Shown: positions 30,568 to 47,368, numbered from the stretch's first letter. The stretch is DNA of 64,000 nucleotides from Glandiceps talaboti (GCF_964340395.1 NC_135557.1:11244546-11308545); one strand, 5' to 3'. Notes: a model not told the origin generated them from the sequence alone. Translations and numbers: made by a program.

Positions 30568-31454
30568 ATGGCACAGAGTATCAAGATTGCAATATGTATC
30601 ATTGTCTTGGCATTGGTATCTACGGGTAAGTATAGGAAGGCAGATGAGCAATTTTTCATAATATATTCAGATATGCAAAATATGTAGGCATACACAAAGA
30701 CGAACATAAACCTGACTCACGACGTCCATTTCATGTGATTCTTAATACATTTTTTTTCAGTTTAAAAATATACTGATAGCATTGCAAGGAATATGACAGA
30801 AACAAAATAACAAATTATAATAACAAGTTCACAGGTGTGAACAAAAAATCCTGTTTCGATCACACAAAATTATCTCTCTGAAATGTTGCCGTATTTTTTA
30901 AAACAGATACTGACCTACAGACCTACACATTCCATAAATGTGTAAATATATATAGGTAAATATAAGTTATGTGTGAAACAGCCCTCAAAGAGGAAAGCTA
31001 AATACCAGTAAAGCGAATGTTCCTAAATTATGTTGATTTGTACATTCAAAAGTGAATCAATAAATAAGCATATAACCAGTTATAACAGAAAAGGGAAGAA
31101 GAGACGAAACCGGAATTTTATCAGTCAAATACCAATAAAAGCGAATGTCTCTAAATTCAAAATCGTGTTCCTGTTTTTTTTTATAAACGTGTTGTAATTT
31201 TTAATACTACAGGTGGCCTTGCACTGACATGTTATACATGTAGCTGGATATCAGGGATTAGTAGCGATAACAACTGTACGGAAATCGACGCAGAGAAGAC
31301 AAACTCTGTAACCTGTCCCGCAGGGCTTAATCGATGTACGGTAAGATAAGTTTGTGGTCTAAGTTAGCCCAAATCAACCCAATCCTGACACTATTAACAC
31401 GTAACCACATATCTATGCATATATACATATGTGTAGATACATACATACATACAT

Positions 31455-31494
<40 letters not shown>

Positions 31495-33787
31495 ACACAT
31501 ACATACATACATACATACATGCATACACACACACACACACACACACACATACATACATACATACATACATACATACATACATACATACATACATACATAC
31601 ATACATACATACATACATACATACATACATACATAGAAATGCATAAGGAACTAATAAACCAGTCCGTATATATAGCTGTTAAATCCGACGTTTCGAATAA
31701 ATATTCTTTTTCAAAGGAAAAATTGGCGAGACAGAGAAATGCTAGGTGAAAACCCGAACATTTCTAAATATAATGGAACAAAACAGCGCGTGATATAAAT
31801 AAACGGTTATACGTGGGTAAAGTTCTTAAATTTGCACGCACCTAATAGAACCCAATAGAATACGCCTGAAATTTAAAAAAATAACCAATGATCATGATAA
31901 TTAGATTGTACATACATACATACATACATACATACATACATACATACATACATACATACATACATACATACTCGCACTCATGCATGCACGCATAGGCAAT
32001 AAAGGGAGACAAAATGTGTTGTTTGTAAATAAAAACTATGATAGGCATTAAATTCCCATTCAACGTTGTCATCTTTTTATATTTGAAACCGTTTTATCGA
32101 CAGACAACAGCTACCTATAAAGCGTATAAACCAACTGCTGTGGCCCGTCAATGTACCAACGCCTTATGTTTTGAGGGAGAAACCATTGTTAATGGGTTTG
32201 GTAAGCTGTCTATCTTTATTTTTGTTAAAATAGTAGCAACAGGAAGAATACATATACCTAAATAATCCTAGAAGCTCATTAAAAATAATATCTTGCATAG
32301 ATAGCCTGTAAGGTATATAGTGACAGGGCTCCCTCGCACATCGGTTAAACCAATCCGATGAGGGCGGAGCGACACGACGCACTGTACAATATCTTACCCA
32401 CAACTCTCTCTGATTGGAGGTTCCTTATTTTATAACTTTTTCAATAATCCATACTTTTCAACATTTCAAGTTAATTAAGTTTAATTGATATGTAGCAAAA
32501 GAACACTTAGGAATCGAAAATAAAGTTCTAAATTTTGTATAAAAATGAATTAACTAAATTAAGCACGTGCTGTGAATAAAACACTTTTCACTGTCAAAAT
32601 GTCAATAACTTGGGTAGTCAGTGTGTGTGATGAGTTTTAGTATGTACATTTCTTTTGTCGTACCTATTCAAATAAATCTATATCTTTGGCAAAGTCATAA
32701 CAGGTGCATATATTTTCCTTAGTTTCGTCGCAAATATTGTTCATGTCTTTCAAGAAAATCTGCTGACAAATTCCTAAAATTGCTACTCCTTCTACAATAA
32801 ATCACTGATACCAGAACCGATGAAAATGGGTATTCAGAAATTCATCAGTGGCAATTCTACGCTTGCCAAATGGAAAAAAATGTTTTTACAAAACCCTATA
32901 CACTGGTGAGATTTGTCTGACTTCAAGGAGATGATGTCCAACACGACAAATCAGAGAGAGTTGTGGGTAAAATGTTGTACAGTGCGACGTATCTTACAGT
33001 CTACAGCATTTCAGCTACTACTGTATTTTCGAATATGTGAATTTTGTTCGTGCCATTTTGTCTCATAGTCATTTAAATTGAACTCTTTTTAATTGCCACG
33101 GTAAACAATTCATCGAAAGTTTTTAATACAATTGGATATAGCACCCTGTGAAAATAATGATTACATAGACTTCCGTGTGACTATAACACATATCATACAC
33201 TGACTGCGCATGCCCGACTATGAAGGCACTGGTAGACATCTATCACACCGACGTTATGCAGCAGTTATTTCTCATTGCTGAAAGCCAATGGCAAAAGATG
33301 CCACATAACAGCACGGGTGGTAATATGATATCTATTAGTGCCTGAATAAGGCCAGGTAATAAGTGTTTTATAACATATCACATTCCTACACAGTCTTTCC
33401 ATAGTCAAAACAAATCGCTGGACTTCTATACGTGAATAGTGCACTAGTGAAATTAGTATATCAATAGTGCTTGATCTATGTAAATTAAGGTCACTATGGG
33501 AAACTATTTCATACCTTGTGACACGATCTAAGACAATCACTTAAAGCTGTATGGAAACGAAGCGTCATCAATTTTTACATAATTTTGATATGTAGATTCG
33601 TGTAAGTTAATGAGACACGTGATTTTGATTGACAGGCGGAATAATACGCTGCTGTTCAGGTGATAATTGCAACGGCGAAGATGTCGAAGACAAAGATGAT
33701 GACAACAAAGATGGCGGCACTACCTTGGGTGTTTCTTCTCTGACAGTTATCATGGCGTCTGTTTTCTCAGTCGTCTGTCTCTATTAA
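30568..33787 (+). CDS. Ly6/uPAR three-finger protein C (complete)
   Basis: Exons 30568..30625, 31213..31340, 32104..32200 and 33636..33787; GT-AG introns in phases 1, 0 and 1; 144 residues. The signal peptide (residues 1-19) is followed by a ten-Cys Ly6 domain, from CYTC to CCSGDNCN, and a GPI-type hydrophobic tail ending at VVCLY. What sets it apart is a ten-residue acidic insert, [10 protein letters not shown], between the last Cys motif and the KDGG that precedes the tail. The insert looks like a slipped duplication of the GAY AAA GAT stretch. It would lengthen and charge the stem between domain and membrane. Intron 2 has CATA/CA microsatellites. Intron 3 has a hairpin repeat interrupted by a 605-bp transposon. 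Ligand unknown. Confidence 0.93.
31437..31634 (+). repeat. (CATA)n and (CA)n in intron 2 of Ly6 C
   Basis: CATA units broken by two CA runs (about 31470-31498 and 31526-31548). Confidence 0.97.
31909..31970 (+). repeat. Second (CATA)n tract in intron 2 of Ly6 C
   Basis: About 15 units of CATA near the 3' end of the intron. Confidence 0.97.
32304..33001 (+). repeat. Hairpin repeat of intron 3 of Ly6 C, split by an insertion
   Basis: Left part 32304-32379 (from CCTGTAAGGTAT through CATCGGTT and CGATGAGGGCGG) and right end 32985-33001 (CGACGTATCTTACAG) together match the hairpins in B and D. The 605 bp between are a later insertion. Confidence 0.7.
32380..32984 (+). mobile_element. 605-bp non-autonomous Transib-like element
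   Basis: Ends are inverted repeats of about 35 bp. The left starts CACTGTACAATATCTTACC; the right, read inward, starts CACTGTACAACATTTTACC; both go on through CACAACTCTCTCTGATT. The element is flanked by CGACG on both sides (32375-32379 and 32985-32989). Gene B has a single CGACG at that site (21853-21857) with no insertion. Known of the family: Transib and ProtoRAG elements begin with CAC, make 5-bp target duplications and prefer CG-rich sites of CGNCG type. There is no transposase frame, so it would need a helper in trans. Family assignment is inference; insertion, ends and duplication are seen. Confidence 0.75.
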
Positions 33788-33849
33788 AATGTCAACTCGA
33801 TTTTATCGAAATGGCTGACAATAATGATTACAATTGTATTGTTATAGTA

Positions 33850-34325
33850 GCGGTAATCAGGTGACAGGAAATTGCTCTATTGCCAAAATTACAAAAAAGG
33901 AGAATAATCTTTAATCTTTTATCTTTAGGCTTTATGCTTTTTCCATATTGCATTTTACTTTCAATTTGTTGTTGTTGCATCACCTAATCGGAGCATTTCG
34001 AAACTATTGCTGAATACACGAATCTGTAATTATTAGAAATTCTTTTAATGTAAATGACAATGTGTTTGGTCTATAATATTGTTCCTTTTACAACCAATAA
34101 TCACGTGACAGAAAATAACCAAATTATATGTTCGATTGGATTTATTTCTTACCTAAAATTTAATTACATTGTATTTTAATTTGTTGTTGTCGACTCAACT
34201 AAATCGAAGAATTTAGGAATTGATTGCTGAATACTGGAATCTCGAATTATTTAGAAGACTTTTTATTTATGTGACAATTTGTGTGATCTTCAAAATTGTA
34301 CCTTTTACATGACTGGCAAATAAAG
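33850..34325 (+). repeat. Tandem duplication in the Ly6 C 3' UTR
   Basis: 33855-34100 and 34100-34325 are two diverged copies of the region that is single in B and D. Both hold a TCA(C/G)GTGACAG box, a TTTGTTGTTGT stretch and a GATTGCTGAATAC-type stretch. Only the second copy ends in the poly(A) signal. Confidence 0.7.
34319..34324 (+). promoter_or_regulatory. Poly(A) signal of Ly6 C
   Basis: AATAAA after TGGCA, 532 nt past the stop. The extra distance is explained by the UTR duplication. Confidence 0.6.
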
Positions 34326-34392
34326 CAACATATATCACTTTTGCAGCAAAGTCCGACATTGTTACACGTATTAAACACATCTACCGTTCTTG

Positions 34393-34481
34393 AATGAGGT
34401 TAACACTACATATGATATGGGTGTCTATGTCTGTCTGTTGGATGAGGCTAACACTGTACGTGATATGTGTGTCTATGTCAG

Positions 34482-34512
<31 letters not shown>

Positions 34513-34679
34513 TGAATGAGGCTAACACTACACCTGATAAATGTGTCTGTGTCTGTGTCTGTCGGTCTGTTGAATGAGGCTAACACTACACTTGATATGT
34601 GTGTCTATGTCAGTGTCTGTCTGTCTGTCTTTCTGTTGAATGAGGCTAACAATACACGTGATATGTGTGTTTGTGTCTG

Positions 34680-34734
<55 letters not shown>

Positions 34735-34833
34735 ATGTTGAATGAGGCTAAAACTACACCTGATATATGTGTCTGTGTCTGTGTCTGTCGGTCTGTTGAA
34801 TGAGGCTAACACTACACTTGATATGTGTGTCTG

Positions 34834-34866
<33 letters not shown>

Positions 34867-34870
34867 GCCT
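34393..34870 (+). repeat. Minisatellite of a gene-flank motif plus CTGT
   Basis: Seven copies of GAATGAGGCTAACACTACA-type sequence followed by a GATATGTGTGTCT stretch and a variable CTGT run, starting near 34393, 34441, 34515, 34573, 34637, 34739 and 34797. B (22985) and D (about 47315, inverted) have one copy. Confidence 0.9.
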
Positions 34871-35547
34871 GTCTGCATGTCTGATTTTTTTTGTCTGTTT
34901 ACCTGCCTGTCTGCCTATGCACGCATATGTAAGTATGCAATTAATTTTATAAACGTTGTCATAACTGTTATTAATCAAATTATCAAAAATATGTTCCTGT
35001 ACGTGATTAGCCTTGATATTTTGACGACATTCAACCTGTTCCTTTACATAGTGTCAATATTAAAACATATTTAGTCGTTCAGTAGTCCACAAAATACTTT
35101 CTATTGGGAAACATCACCCCTGGAAATAAAGTCATTTTCGGATATTTTGAGTTCTTATTTAACATCAAATTTATTTCTAGCGATTGCCAGGAAACACTCA
35201 GATTGAAGCCAGTGTCACACCTATTGTTCTGCCATATAGGCCCTACACAAGGTCTATGGTTCTACAAGGGTTCCCTTGTGTATCATGTGAGTAAGCAAGC
35301 ATACATATGTATTAGATGAACAATGAATATTCAGGACTTTTTATCAAAAGGTAAAAAGCATGCGGGATTCATACAGTGCTAATCTGGCCCAAACCTTAGT
35401 ACTGCGCCAATTTGAAGCTAATCATGATAACCACGGAACGGGTTGCCCATCCCAACCTGTCATTAAATCTTCTTCGACGTCATCTTTCAAGGTAAGACCT
35501 ACAACACTTACAATTGTTACTGCAGTATTCCTAGCTTAACCTTTAAC
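34871..35547 (+). repeat. 3' flank of Ly6 C shared with Ly6 B
   Basis: Matches 23270-23900 up to the target site TTTAAC (35542-35547), where the foldback element begins. Confidence 0.75.
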
Positions 35548-36130
35548 TATGGGGGCCCGTTCTGGTCACAATTATGTAGTGTGCTAGAATTAATTTAATG
35601 TAGTCTAGAATTAATTAAATGTTTCCGATTAATTTTATATGCTAGTCTTAATTTTAGGTAGAGTCTAGAATTAATTTTATGTATTCCTGGAATTAATTTC
35701 ATGTTGTCTAGTATTAATTCTGTGTATGTACTGAATTAATTTTGTGTATGTGCTGAATTAATTTTATGTATGTGCCGAATTAATTTTGTGTATGTGTCGA
35801 ATTAATTTTGTGTATGTGCTGAATTAATTTTGTGATGTGTCGAATTAATTTTGGCCCTACAATCCTTTGCGCGAATTAATTTTGGCCCTACAATCCTTTG
35901 CGCGAGATTTCTTATTCAAAATGGCGGCCCACAGTCGTGCTCGGCGGCTTGTCATTCGAGAAAGGAATCAAGGAGGATTCTACCAATTTTTGCTCAATCT
36001 AAAATCAGTTCTTTGAGTTTTTCTGTCTCGCCTGAATTTAGGATCGACAGACGATCTATATGAAGTTAAGTTTCGAATGTTTGATGTCACAGGGACTTTG
36101 TCTTTGCTTTTGGATGACTTAGCGAGAGGA

Positions 36131-36424
36131 GGGCCCAATCCACAGGCATTTGTTTCCCGAGTTATGGCTCAGAATATTTCTATCAGAATACAATAAAATG
36201 ACGATAATATCGTTAATATTGACGTATTAAACCAACACTATATGTTTTACTCACTTCCTTCGCATTGAGTGAAACTGCGCGATCACAGAAACAAGTGTAA
36301 TTTTACCCCTTTCATATAGTGTTGGTTTAATACGTCAATATTAACGATATTATCGTCATTTTATTGAATTCTGATAGAAATATTCTGAGCCATAACTCAG
36401 GAAACAAATGCGTGTGGCCCAACC
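36131..36424. repeat. Palindrome 1 inside the foldback element
   Basis: Arms 36131-36244 and 36313-36424 match almost throughout (for example GTTATGGCTCAGAATATTTC and ACGATAATATCGTTAATATT). The loop is 68 bp. Confidence 0.9.
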
Positions 36425-36684
36425 CAACGTAGCTGCAATGTTTTGTGGGTTTTTTCGTCTGTTTTGGTGAATTTTTAAGTGTAAGTGTTTAACCCGCACC
36501 TAACGCTACAATTCCTAGTGGAGGAATTCCAATCAGCTGATGCGATGCGGATCTGCATCGCACGTATCAATCCCTATTTTCGCCAAAATATCGACGTACC
36601 TACGGAAAATCTGACATTTCCTAACCGCAACACTTCTTAGGAATCCCCCGCAGCACAATCGACGCCCCGATCTGCCCTTTCCCT

Positions 36685-36774
36685 CGTCAAAAACGGCCGC
36701 CGAACATGCGAAACTAGACAATTTTGAGTTTTCAAAATTGTCAAGTTTCGCATGTTCGGCGGCCGTTTTTGACG
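36685..36774. repeat. Palindrome 2 inside the foldback element
   Basis: Arms of about 43 bp (CGTCAAAAACGGCCGCCGAA and its complement) meet over a 4-base centre with one clear mismatch. Confidence 0.9.
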
Positions 36775-36902
36775 GGGGATTGTAAGAATATCGCCAATCC
36801 CTATAATAACGTCATTGTTCTGTATTAGGACCGTCATAGACAAGAATAAAACCATTTAGGAAAGGAATAACAGTTTACAAGCGACTATGGTCCAAGTTGT
36901 AT

Positions 36903-37266
36903 CACAGGGGACCCAGGAACCGTGTGACAAACAAAACAAAACAAACAAATAAATAAATGACAAATGAACAAATGAACGAACGACAAGTATAGGGACAAAC
37001 AAAATAATTGAATAAACCAGCAAATAAACATATACTCATCGGGGTATACTAGATATGTTTTTTTTTTCTATACAGATAGTGATGGGTACACTATAGAAAA
37101 TAAACATATCTAGTATACCCCCATGAGTATCTGTTCATTTGCTGGTTTATTTAATTATTTTATTTGTCCCTATACTTGTCGTTCGTTTGCTTGTTCATTT
37201 GTCATTTATTAGATAGTTTATTTATTTGTTTGTTTTGTTTGTCACACGGTTCCTGGGTCCCCTGTG
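36903..37266. repeat. Palindrome 3 inside the foldback element
   Basis: Arms of about 165-175 bp from CACAGGGGACCC to GGTATACTAGATATG and back, with a short centre near 37072-37090. Small indels separate the arms. Confidence 0.9.
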
Positions 37267-38315
37267 CTTGTATCGATGTTACGGCTGTAGCAAATTAATA
37301 AGTATCCGGTATCCAAGCTACAGCAACCAGAATTTTCCCTAATTCTATCTCAGCTGATAGCATGTTGCTCAAATATTAAGTCAAAGATTGATGTAAACTT
37401 AGCAGTGCTACTTGTATAATATGGGAAGGTAGTCCCGTTGGATTATCATCCACATCTGCGGCCCAAAATGAACCGTACCACTGTTTTCAATGCCTACGCT
37501 ACACGCACGACCGGTCGTACGACCAGATTTCGGTCGTGGATGTTCGTTATCATATATGCATAGGGCTATAGTAATAAATACCCGGATGTTCGTTTGACCT
37601 CGGACACTAAATTTATTCTAGATCGTCGGTCGATCCTAAATTCAGGGGAGACAGAAAAACTCGAACAACTGAGCAAAAATTGGTAGAATCCTCCTTGATT
37701 CCTTTCTCGAATGACAACCCGCGTACCCGCTGAGCACCACCGACTGCGAGCTGCGGGCCGCCATTTTGAATAAGAAATCTCGCGCAAAGGATTGTAGGGC
37801 CAAAATTAATTCGACACATCACAAAATTAATTCAGCACATACACAAAATTAATTCGACACATACATAAAATTAATTCAGCACATACACAAAATTAATTCA
37901 GTACATACATAAAATTAATTCAGCACATACACAAAATTAATTCAGTACATACACACAATTAATACTAGACAACATGAAATTAATTCCAGGAATACATAAA
38001 ATTAATTCTAGACTACATAAAATTAAGACTAGCATATAAAATTAATCGGAAACATTTAATTAATTCAAGGAATACATGAAATTAATTACAATGCATAAAA
38101 TTAATCAAAACACATTTAATTAATTCAAGGAATACATAATATTAATTGCAGTTAATATAAAAATTGATTCTATTCGACATGAAATTAATTTAAAACACAT
38201 TTAATTAATTCAAGGAGTGCATAATATTAATTGCAGTCATTATAAAAATTAATTCTAGACTACATTAAATTAATTCTAGCACACTACATAATTGTGACCA
38301 GAACGGGCCCCCATA

Positions 38316-38576
38316 TTTAACACCCACTCCCCATTAATTGACGTGTTACTCCTAAGAAGGCGGTGCCAAGTACTTACTCTGATCCATATATCATATAGTA
38401 AACTCTCACGAGAGTTCATAATATGATTTAGTAGTCGAAATAACATGAACACCATTCACTATGAAACAAAATTAATAGTTCTAATCTATAACGTTACAGA
38501 CAGACCAGCGAAAAACTTCAATACAATGCGCTTGCTTGAATGAAGTTAGCCTGGGAATGACGTCATCACGCTCAGA
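38316..38576 (+). repeat. End of the flank shared with Ly6 B
   Basis: 38316-38475 continues the match to 23901-24066 after the insertion. From about 38480 the similarity stops. Confidence 0.7.
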
Positions 38577-38669
38577 GAGAGAGAGACTGACTGACTGACT
38601 GACTGACTGACTGACTGACTGACTGCCTGTCTGTCTGATGACAGACAGACAGACAGACAGACAGACAGA
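38577..38669 (+). repeat. (GACT)n and (ACAG)n microsatellite
   Basis: GA, then CTGA units to about 38625, then CAGA units to 38669. Confidence 0.95.
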
Positions 38670-40168
<1,499 letters not shown>

Positions 40169-40254
40169 CTTTGGAACAATAACGAGCAACCAATAAGAAA
40201 CTGTATACACTACTCTTTAAGATAGCAAGATGACAATTACTTTATTTTAGTGTG

Positions 40255-40400
40255 AATGAAAACAAAATAATTAAACGAACTGCATCTAGATGCAGACATG
40301 CGGGCGCCAATGTTTTGATGTCTGCATGTTGGCATGTTTAGGTCATTTCATGTAGTCAAAAAGTAGCAAGAAACTGCACTCATTCAATTACTTGCTATTT
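40255..40400 (+). pseudogene. Relic of a Ly6 upstream region
   Basis: ATGCAGACATGCGGGCGCCA, TGTTTTGATGTCTGCAT and AGTAGCAAGAAACTGCACT match the block upstream of Ly6 C at 30335-30455 in the same order. No Ly6 exon follows, so this looks like the trace of a lost or incomplete gene copy. Confidence 0.45.
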
Positions 40401-40795
40401 TAAAGTGTAGCATGTACAGTTTCCTATTGGTTTCTGCATGGTTATATCAAACAGAGAGCGTAAACAACAATGTGCTATGCACTGTAGATGCTTACTATCA
40501 GATTTAAAACAAACCAATTGATAGTCGGTCAACTACTCTTACTGCTTGCTAATAAGTAAATAACAAGTCATCCATTCTTTTCTATATTGTACAATGTTTT
40601 TTTTTTCAAATCATCCATGGCCGAGCCTAAAGCTCTATCAATGTTCAGTCATTTGATGTGTTCACCATGATTTTTCTTGTTACGTCAGTCGTGTTTTGGT
40701 CGGTCGTTGCGTGAGTTCATTGATCATCAAGGCTATCTATTTGTCAGGCAGCAAAACCTGTGTAACTGTAGTTGGCCAGACAATTAACTTTTCGT

Positions 40796-40834
40796 TCAGT
40801 CAATCAGTCAGTCAGTCAGTCAGTCAGTCAGTCA

Positions 40835-40875
<41 letters not shown>

Positions 40876-41034
40876 TCAGTCAGTCAGTCAGTCAGTCAGT
40901 CTGACTGTCTGTCTGTCTGTCTGTCGGTCGGTCGGACGGTCAAGCCAGTCAGTCAGTCATCAGTCAGTTAGTTGGTTGGTCGATTGGTTAGTCAGTCGTC
41001 GATCGGCCGGTCGTTCGGTCGATTTGTTTATTTG
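40796..41034 (+). repeat. (CAGT)n with a (CCAG)n core, then degenerate units
   Basis: CAGT units, seven or eight CCAG units at about 40838-40868, CAGT again, then CTGT, CGGT and irregular units. Confidence 0.95.
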
Positions 41035-42572
41035 ATCATCTGCACGTCGGTTTCGCCTGTCTATCTGTCAATCTACAAATATCTTTATTGCTTGTCTAAT
41101 CTGCCGACCTTTCATACAATGAACCCATAGCATCGATAAATGATTCAAATACATCTGAATATACACGAAGATTTGAGATAATTTAGGTTGGGTGGGTGAT
41201 CTGTTCCTTCTATTTAACCCATACCATTGAGGTGTACCAGATAAACATATATTCAAAGGTCCATCCTTATGTATACTTACGTAACAACTAAATGACAATT
41301 ATTGTACAGCATGTAAATTAATTCGAAAGTTTTCGAAATCACTGAACGATGACTTACATAACTCTGTTAACACACACAGCAGGACAATAATTAATTAGTG
41401 GGTGTTAATTGTAATTAGTTCAATAAACATTTACTATAATCAAAGCTACTGTCGGAACAAATACATAACGATTGTTCACAATTTGATTTATTTTCAAGGT
41501 AAATTCGGATAAAATACATATATACATTTTAAGGGCTTGCTGGGTATCAGTTTCATGTCAACATATATTTACATGTAATATCAAAAAGATACTTGAGTCA
41601 GTTAATACCATTACTGTACAACTGACGAAAAAGCATCGGTGCGTTTGATTGAATGAATTGAGCTAAGTGTAGACTGGGTACACAGACAAATTATGCAACG
41701 GTCACGACTACAAGACAACTGATAAAAAATATGATTTGATTTTGTCTGATGTTGATTGATGATGCAATGCTTTCAGGTTTAAAGCTGAGATTTGTAGACG
41801 TTATTAGTCGTATTGTAAATTAATTAAGCCTTCAGTTGATAAACTTGACAGTAACATTGACATTCACTTGTTATAACGCATAGTATTCTAATCAGTAAAC
41901 AATTATGGCCAAAAACAAATATTTCTGATCAGCGCGCGCATCACTGTATTCCCGCGCGTCGATCTCTTTCTTTATGTGTTTGTACAGCTCGCATGCAGTC
42001 TGCAGAACCGAGGGGAAAACACAAAATTAACACCCTCCCTACATTAATTGTTGCTTCAGTGAAGACAACTGCAAAGCAAATAATGAACAAGCAAATGACA
42101 TCTGCTCCTTCCACCCCCACCCCACCCCATCCCCACACACTAACTCTAAAGTATTAAATATAAAGAACAGTGACTGTCATAAAAAGAAGATTGAGTGACA
42201 GGTTTGACAATTAAAAAAATCGCATCGTCGCACCTCTTTAGACAAAATGTCTTGACCAGAAGCGTTGGTTTTTGACCTATTGGGTATGGAATATACTTTG
42301 GCAAGGTACAAAAACTAATTATATTGTATGTCTTCACACGAACATTGTCTTCTTCCTGATTGTCAAGTAGGTACAAACAAACGAATCGGTGTTAGTGCTG
42401 TTATAATTGTTTTAATGATGACATGTGTGAATGATAAATATATATAGATAATTTGTTGGGTCATTTTCATAATTCATCATTCCACTTTGTGATGAAGAGA
42501 AATTCAATACATTACAATAATCATTTTAAAAATGTTTTCTGATTTATTTCAAGGCAGAGATAACGGAAAACC
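41035..42572. other. Unique spacer upstream of the beta-helix gene
   Basis: No repeat match. TGATTTATTTCAAG ending at about 42554, just before GCAGAG and the ATG at 42573, reads as a possible 3' splice site, so the gene may have an upstream non-coding exon. Confidence 0.4.
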
Positions 42573-46214
<3,642 letters not shown>

Positions 46215-47044
46215 ATAAGTAACCATGGAAACCAATCCATATTCAGTTTGTATATACATATATTGGCAAAGGCAGGGATGGGATGGAGGGGTGGGAAGGG
46301 GTGGGGGGAGGTTGGATCGGCTTGAATAGTTTATGTGTAATATTAAGATATTGTGAATATTTATTTTGTTGATAGACTGATTTCCGTGCCATGAAAAACC
46401 TGCAAATCTTCTGATGCGTATAGCAAGACAGGTATTGCTATCAGTAGCCAACCATACTTTTGCAAAAAGCGTTTTTTTTAAATCTTGTTGTTTTTTTTCA
46501 ACCGGGGCATGGGTCTTTCTAATTGTCAATTTTAACCATTTGTAAATAACTAATTTTGGTAAGTATTAAAAAAAACACAAATCTTTCATGTTTATTATCT
46601 GTATATACCCTCTTACATATTTAATGAGTAAAATGACAATAAACCCTAACGTGTCCTCTATGGTTGGAGTTTACATTTATTCGAAATGTTCTTTTTTACG
46701 AGAATGATCGATGTTTAATATTTGAAAAGGTTAAAGCAGTAATTAAAAATGATAAAAGCAATTACCATTGTTCTCTTCAAATCTCAACCCTTATCCAGAC
46801 TTTAGTCTGTAAAATATGAGTTGTGCCCTGCTACAACCCACGAAAAAAACCCGATGCCTTTGTTTGCATACTTATGGTAAGCATAAATGAGACAAGATTC
46901 ATGCAAAGAAATACAATGTAATTAGGATTGGTAAGGTATCAAAACACCACAGGAACCTGGATCCCATATCTCTGTTTACTGACATAGAACCATATGTTAC
47001 AACAGTGAGTACAACCGTCACTGTTACATTGACCGACGCACACA
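46215..47044 (+). other. 3' flank of the beta-helix gene
   Basis: AATAAA at 46638-46643 is the best poly(A) signal after the stop codon. No other feature seen. Confidence 0.45.
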
Positions 47045-47197
47045 GAGAGAGAGAGAGAGACAGACAGACACACAGATAGACAGACAGACAGACACACACA
47101 CACACACACGGACAGATAGTTAGGCAGACAGATAGACAGACTGACTGACGGACTGACTGAATGACTGACTGACTGACTGACTGACTACCAGACAGAC

Positions 47198-47230
<33 letters not shown>

Positions 47231-47280
47231 AAGACAGACAGACAGACAGACAGATTGACTGACAGACAGACAGTCAGACA
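47045..47280 (-). repeat. (CTGT)n-rich tract downstream of Ly6 D
   Basis: On the plus strand it reads GA, CAGA, CA and GACT units. It sits where B and C have CTGT tracts, past their 3' ends. Confidence 0.95.
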
Positions 47281-47368
47281 AATACGTGTAGTAGTAACCT
47301 CATTCAAGAACGCTGTGATAAATAAACGTGTACAAGATATCAGACTTTGCAAAAGTGATTTATTTTGA

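Larger units (their letters stand above)
35548..38315. mobile_element. 2.77-kb foldback DNA transposon, non-autonomous
   Basis: Starts TATGGGGGCCCGTTCTGG and ends with its exact reverse complement. It is flanked by TTTAAC on both sides (35542-35547, 38316-38321). The paralogous flank of gene B has one TTTAAC (23901-23906) and no insert. The terminal inverted repeats are long: 35548-36057 and about 37612-38315. Both contain tandem units of about 20 bp around GAATTAATTTTGTGTATGTG and a single-copy inner part with GGCCCTACAATCCTTTGCGC. Between them lie three separate palindromes (36131-36424, 36685-36774, 36903-37266). No transposase frame was found. Foldback elements of this build are known in other animals; the superfamily is not assigned. 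Confidence 0.88.

Noticed and set aside
34516-35074. Frames with repeated NEANTT..DMCVCV units downstream of Ly6 C
   Set aside because: This is the translation of the gene-flank minisatellite. The single-copy equivalents near B and D are non-coding.
35548-35549. TA target duplication (Tc1/mariner or PIF type) for the foldback element
   Set aside because: TA lies on both sides, but TTTAAC is also present on both sides and only once in the empty paralogous flank, so a 6-bp duplication with TA inside the ends explains more.
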